Origin: Chitinophaga pinensis
GTDB taxonomy: Bacteria; Bacteroidota; Bacteroidia; NS11-12g; UBA955
Assembly (NCBI GenBank): GCA_945860565.1
Contig: CAMAQS010000015.1
Coordinates: 1-36,224, forward strand
Length of the DNA: 36,224 nt
Direction: 5' to 3'
Shown: one piece after another, positions 34,104 through 36,224 of the stretch
Layout of the letters: each line of letters opens with the position of its first letter
How positions within the stretch are numbered: the stretch's first letter is position 1
Notes under the pieces: model-generated
What the model saw: the letters and a program-made list of their open reading frames with translations, nothing else
What the model was told of the DNA's origin: nothing
Databases searched by the model: none
Translations under genes and position numbers: made by a program

Positions 34104-34111
34104 CAAATGTA
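34104..34111 (-). promoter_or_regulatory. -7 element (TACATTTG) before the GT87 gene
   Basis: An exact TAnnTTTG match on the minus strand ending 6 nt before the ATG at 34097. A palindrome ATTGTT-AATC-AACAAT (34111-34126) lies directly upstream and shares one base with it. Confidence 0.6.
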
Positions 34112-34190
34112 TTGTTAATCAACAATTACACAGAAAGATTATTATCACTATATCGAAAAGCGTTTAATTTAATGAACACCAATAGGATAT

Positions 34191-34586
34191 TTAATCTTTT
34201 GATTCATTTTTCCAATTTTCAATTGAAAAATCGCCGTTACCTGTAAAATATAGCCCAATAAAGACGAAAAGATACAATAATGCATGCTCTCTTTCTGAAA
34301 ATGCTTCGCCGGCATGGGCTCCAAAAACCGCCACAGCCATTGTAATTATAATGGGAATAAGTGCCCATTTTGATTTATATCCTATAATTACAAAAATGGG
34401 AGCAATAAATTCCCCCAAAATTGCCAATATTAAAGAAAATTTAGGCCCCAAACCAAGAAAATCATAAAACTTGACAATTTCCCCTGCCGCCATAAGTTTC
34501 TCAATTTTGTGAAATCCATGCATCATTAAAATTGCACTAAAACTAACACGTATAATAAGCAATCCTATATTCTTTTCGTTTTTCAT
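34191..34586 (-). CDS. DoxX-family membrane protein
   Basis: 131 residues from the ATG at 34586. Four membrane helices: IGLLIIRVSFSAILMMHGFHKI, FSLILAILGEFIAPIFVIIG, WALIPIIITMAVAVFGAHAG, and ALLYLFVFIGLYFTG. The GAHAGEAFSEREHALLY segment is characteristic of this DoxX subgroup. DoxX proteins are small membrane proteins linked in some bacteria to redox and thiol stress; the reaction is not established. An earlier in-frame ATG at 34625 adds 13 residues without conserved features. It is transcribed away from the SPFH gene. Confidence 0.85.
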   Translation of the reverse strand: MKNEKNIGLLIIRVSFSAILMMHGFHKIEKLMAAGEIVKFYDFLGLGPKFSLILAILGEFIAPIFVIIGYKSKWALIPIIITMAVAVFGAHAGEAFSEREHALLYLFVFIGLYFTGNGDFSIENWKNESKD

Positions 34587-34620
34587 AACCTTTCGAAGAA
34601 ACAATGAATATTTCAAATTT

Positions 34621-34643
34621 CTCAATTTATCTCAAAAATTGAG
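34621..34643. other. Inverted repeat in the DoxX/SPFH divergent region
   Basis: CTCAATTT (34621-34628) and AAATTGAG (34636-34643) are perfect 8-nt arms with a 7-nt spacer, in the 126-nt gap between two divergent genes. It is a possible regulator site. Confidence 0.3.
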
Positions 34644-34712
34644 GCGTTTACCGAATCTTTTAATCATTGATTCAATAAATTACTAATTTGTAAACACATA
34701 AGTTATACTATC

Positions 34713-35582
34713 ATGAAAAAACTAATCCTCTTATCAACCATCGTTATTTTTTTATTTAGTTGCACCATTATTCGTCAAGGTGAAGTTGGGGTTAGGCGTA
34801 AACTCGGACGGGTTACATTACAACCATTGAGTCAAGGACCAAAATTTTATACACCCTTTGTATCCACCATAATAAAAATCCCTGTTAACACGGTAAATAT
34901 GGAAGTGAAGTTACCGTTGCCTAGCAGAGAAGGACTCACTATTTCATCTGAAGTGTCAATCTTGTATAGAATTAATAAACTAGAAGCGGCAAAGGTGTTT
35001 GATGAAATTGGTTTAAATTATGAAGAAACGGTGATATTGCCTGTTTTTAGATCTGCAGTTGCCGATGTAAGTTCCAAATTTTACGCCAAAGACATGCATA
35101 GTGGTGCTAGGTCCTTAATTGAAGATTCAATTCGGATAACTATGATGAAAATACTAGGGCCACGAGGATTTATTGTGGACAATGTACTGTTAAAATCTAT
35201 CAGTTTACCAGCTGATTTAAGCAGAGCAATTGAAGAAAAATTAAGGGCAGAACAAGAAGCTCAGCGTATGGAATTCACTAAACAAAGAGAAGTATTAGAA
35301 GCACAACGGGTTTTGATAGCGGCAGAAGGCGAACAAAAAGCAAAAATTGCTCGGGCAGAAGGTTCAAAAAAAGTGGCTGAAATTACGGCTGAAGGCGAAG
35401 CGAATGCCATTAAAATAAAAGCTGTAGCGCAAGCTGAGGCCAATGAGTTACTTACAAAAAGCTTAACTCCAACAGTATTAAAAAACAACCAAATTCAAGC
35501 ATTTAGAGAAATTTCGCAGTCTACCAATAGCAAAATAATTATCTCCGACGGTAAAACACCCTTAATTGGTTTACCCGATTAA
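34713..35582 (+). CDS. SPFH/band 7 (prohibitin-like) protein with lipoprotein signal
   Basis: 289 residues. The N-terminus (KKLILLSTIVIFLFSC) ends in LFSC, a slightly unusual lipobox, so the protein is probably tethered by a lipid at Cys17. The SPFH domain covers about residues 20-190 (RQGEVGVRRKLGRV, EVKLPLPSREGLTISSEVSI, FRSAVADVSSKFYAKDM). A charged, Ala/Glu-rich helix follows (about 180-250; EEKLRAEQEAQRMEF, AEGEQKAKIARAEGSKK). SPFH proteins oligomerise into membrane-bound cages or microdomains, often with proteases. No FtsH or NfeD gene is adjacent. The 3' end overlaps the convergent membrane ORF by 44 nt. Confidence 0.88.
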   Translation: MKKLILLSTIVIFLFSCTIIRQGEVGVRRKLGRVTLQPLSQGPKFYTPFVSTIIKIPVNTVNMEVKLPLPSREGLTISSEVSILYRINKLEAAKVFDEIGLNYEETVILPVFRSAVADVSSKFYAKDMHSGARSLIEDSIRITMMKILGPRGFIVDNVLLKSISLPADLSRAIEEKLRAEQEAQRMEFTKQREVLEAQRVLIAAEGEQKAKIARAEGSKKVAEITAEGEANAIKIKAVAQAEANELLTKSLTPTVLKNNQIQAFREISQSTNSKIIISDGKTPLIGLPD

Positions 35583-35910
35583 TTTTAGGAATAATTGCTT
35601 CTATTATGGCTAGTATTGTTGCTATAATCACAATTGCATAATTTGAACAATACTCAATTTGAATTCTTGGACAATCGGAAAAACTGACTATTAGATTGGC
35701 ATATAGTGGAATAAATACGGCGTAAGTAGATAGTAAAAGCACTTTGAAAAATGAGGATATTTTCAAGGTGCTTTTTGAGAAAACACTGCCAATTTTTGAT
35801 AGTATAAAAAGAATTAAACCCAAATTCAATGCGAAGTGAATCACAATAAAAATTTTCCAATTCTCTACATCCGTATCTAATTTTCGGCCATACAGAAAAT
35901 AACTATACAT
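35539..35910 (-). CDS. Small membrane protein of unknown function, 123 residues
   Basis: Three clear membrane segments: WKIFIVIHFALNLGLILFIL, FFKVLLLSTYAVFIPLYANLIV, and YAIVIIATILAIIEAIIP, with a basic C-terminus (RVFYRRR). I do not recognise a family. It is plausible because of the clean hydropathy and its full use of the space left of the SPFH gene, but it lacks any motif. Its last 44 nt overlap the SPFH gene tail. A 38-residue ORF in the same frame ends just upstream. Confidence 0.5.
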   Translation of the reverse strand: MYSYFLYGRKLDTDVENWKIFIVIHFALNLGLILFILSKIGSVFSKSTLKISSFFKVLLLSTYAVFIPLYANLIVSFSDCPRIQIEYCSNYAIVIIATILAIIEAIIPKINRVNQLRVFYRRR

Positions 35911-35916
35911 TCCACG

Positions 35917-36033
35917 TCAGGCACGTTTGGACCATAAACATCTTTGCAGTTTTGGAATGACAAAATGGAAAATGACTAAATGGACGGCTAGAATCAAACC
36001 CACCCCAATACGGATTAACTTCAATAAACGCAT
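35917..36033 (-). CDS. Possible small membrane peptide, 38 residues
   Basis: ATG at 36033 to TGA at 35917. It has one hydrophobic helix (IGVGLILAVHLVIFHFVI) between basic ends (MRLLKLIR and KLQRCLWSKRA). It is in the same reading frame as the 123-residue ORF, separated only by the TGA and two codons (Arg, Gly). It may be an independent peptide, or the front part of one interrupted membrane protein. Confidence 0.3.
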   Translation of the reverse strand: MRLLKLIRIGVGLILAVHLVIFHFVIPKLQRCLWSKRA

Positions 36034-36224
36034 ATCAATTAAAAACGAGATTCATGCTATTAAATTTCAATGGGTAAATTTGCAATTTTCGCAAAAACAA
36101 TAATAAAAGGGGTTAAGGTAGATTTTTGGGGGGGTAATTTTGGTTACTTTCGGATATAATCTAGTTGTGATGCAATCCAACGTGCCTTAGACCCCTGTAA
36201 AGTTGGATAAATCTATATATATTT
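36034..36224. other. Right-end region without a supported gene
   Basis: About 190 nt with a TAAATTTG match on the plus strand (36075-36082), a run of seven G (36128-36134) and no ORF that I can support. The only open minus frame (36144-36212) is closed by stops on both sides. Confidence 0.5.

Noticed and set aside
36144-36212. Minus-strand open stretch ending in WIASQLDYIRK
   Set aside because: It looks coding-like, but an in-frame TAG lies just upstream and there is no start codon, so at most it is a remnant; it cannot be supported.

Overview
The window is AT-rich, densely coded chromosomal DNA from a Bacteroidota bacterium. Four things point there: TAnnTTTG-type -7 promoter elements, the near absence of Shine-Dalgarno sequences, a secreted protein with a type IX secretion (T9SS) C-terminal signal, and typical Bacteroidota families (UpxY antiterminator, TonB receptor, DUF4292, WbqC-like, OmpA with thrombospondin type 3 repeats). 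I found no rRNA, tRNA, CRISPR array, insertion sequence or phage gene. The order within the phylum cannot be fixed from the sequence alone.

Layout. Positions 1-4759 are a leftward block: ATP-grasp ligase, a 51-residue membrane peptide, accA, a FabK/nitronate-monooxygenase-like flavoprotein, an UpxY-type antiterminator, a PIG-L deacetylase, and the start of an Fe-S oxidoreductase cut by the window edge. Rightward asnS and a CpsB/YwqE-type PHP phosphatase follow (4894-7140). A leftward M16 peptidase (7137-10064) meets them tail to tail and diverges from a YafK-type L,D-transpeptidase (10110-10856). Next come folK and a WbqC-like gene, then a long rightward cell-envelope operon (12014-19602): flippase, dut, sugar nucleotidyltransferase, TPR protein, DUF4292 protein, degenerate EnvC-like LytM protein, 3-hydroxyacyl-CoA dehydrogenase and a degenerate Rieske-like lipoprotein. 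OmpA/TSP3 and galE follow as single rightward genes. Leftward rsmI-lnt (22525-24808) and a leftward seven-gene operon (24897-30590: T9SS cargo, membrane protein, tyrS, rmlA, coiled-coil protein, zapA, rny) come next. A rightward TonB receptor, leftward GT87 and DoxX genes, a rightward SPFH lipoprotein and two small leftward membrane ORFs close the window.

How the genes fit together. Most serve basic growth and the envelope: fatty-acid synthesis (accA, FabK-like), aminoacylation (asnS, tyrS), folate and nucleotide hygiene (folK, dut), RNA maturation and decay (rsmI, rny), division (zapA and its coiled-coil neighbour, EnvC-like, L,D-transpeptidase), lipoprotein maturation (lnt), and surface sugars (flippase, nucleotidyltransferases, galE, CpsB-like, PIG-L, UpxY).

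I do not see a clear undescribed multi-gene defence or mobile system. The strongest unusual signals are four. (1) -7 promoter boxes sit only 4-8 nt before many operon-head start codons, suggesting widespread leaderless mRNAs. (2) The asparaginyl-tRNA synthetase is of Bacillus/Thermus type and carries a coiled-coil insertion in its catalytic domain. (3) Every convergent gene pair overlaps tail to tail. (4) Several enzyme-fold proteins (LytM, Rieske-like) have lost their metal ligands.
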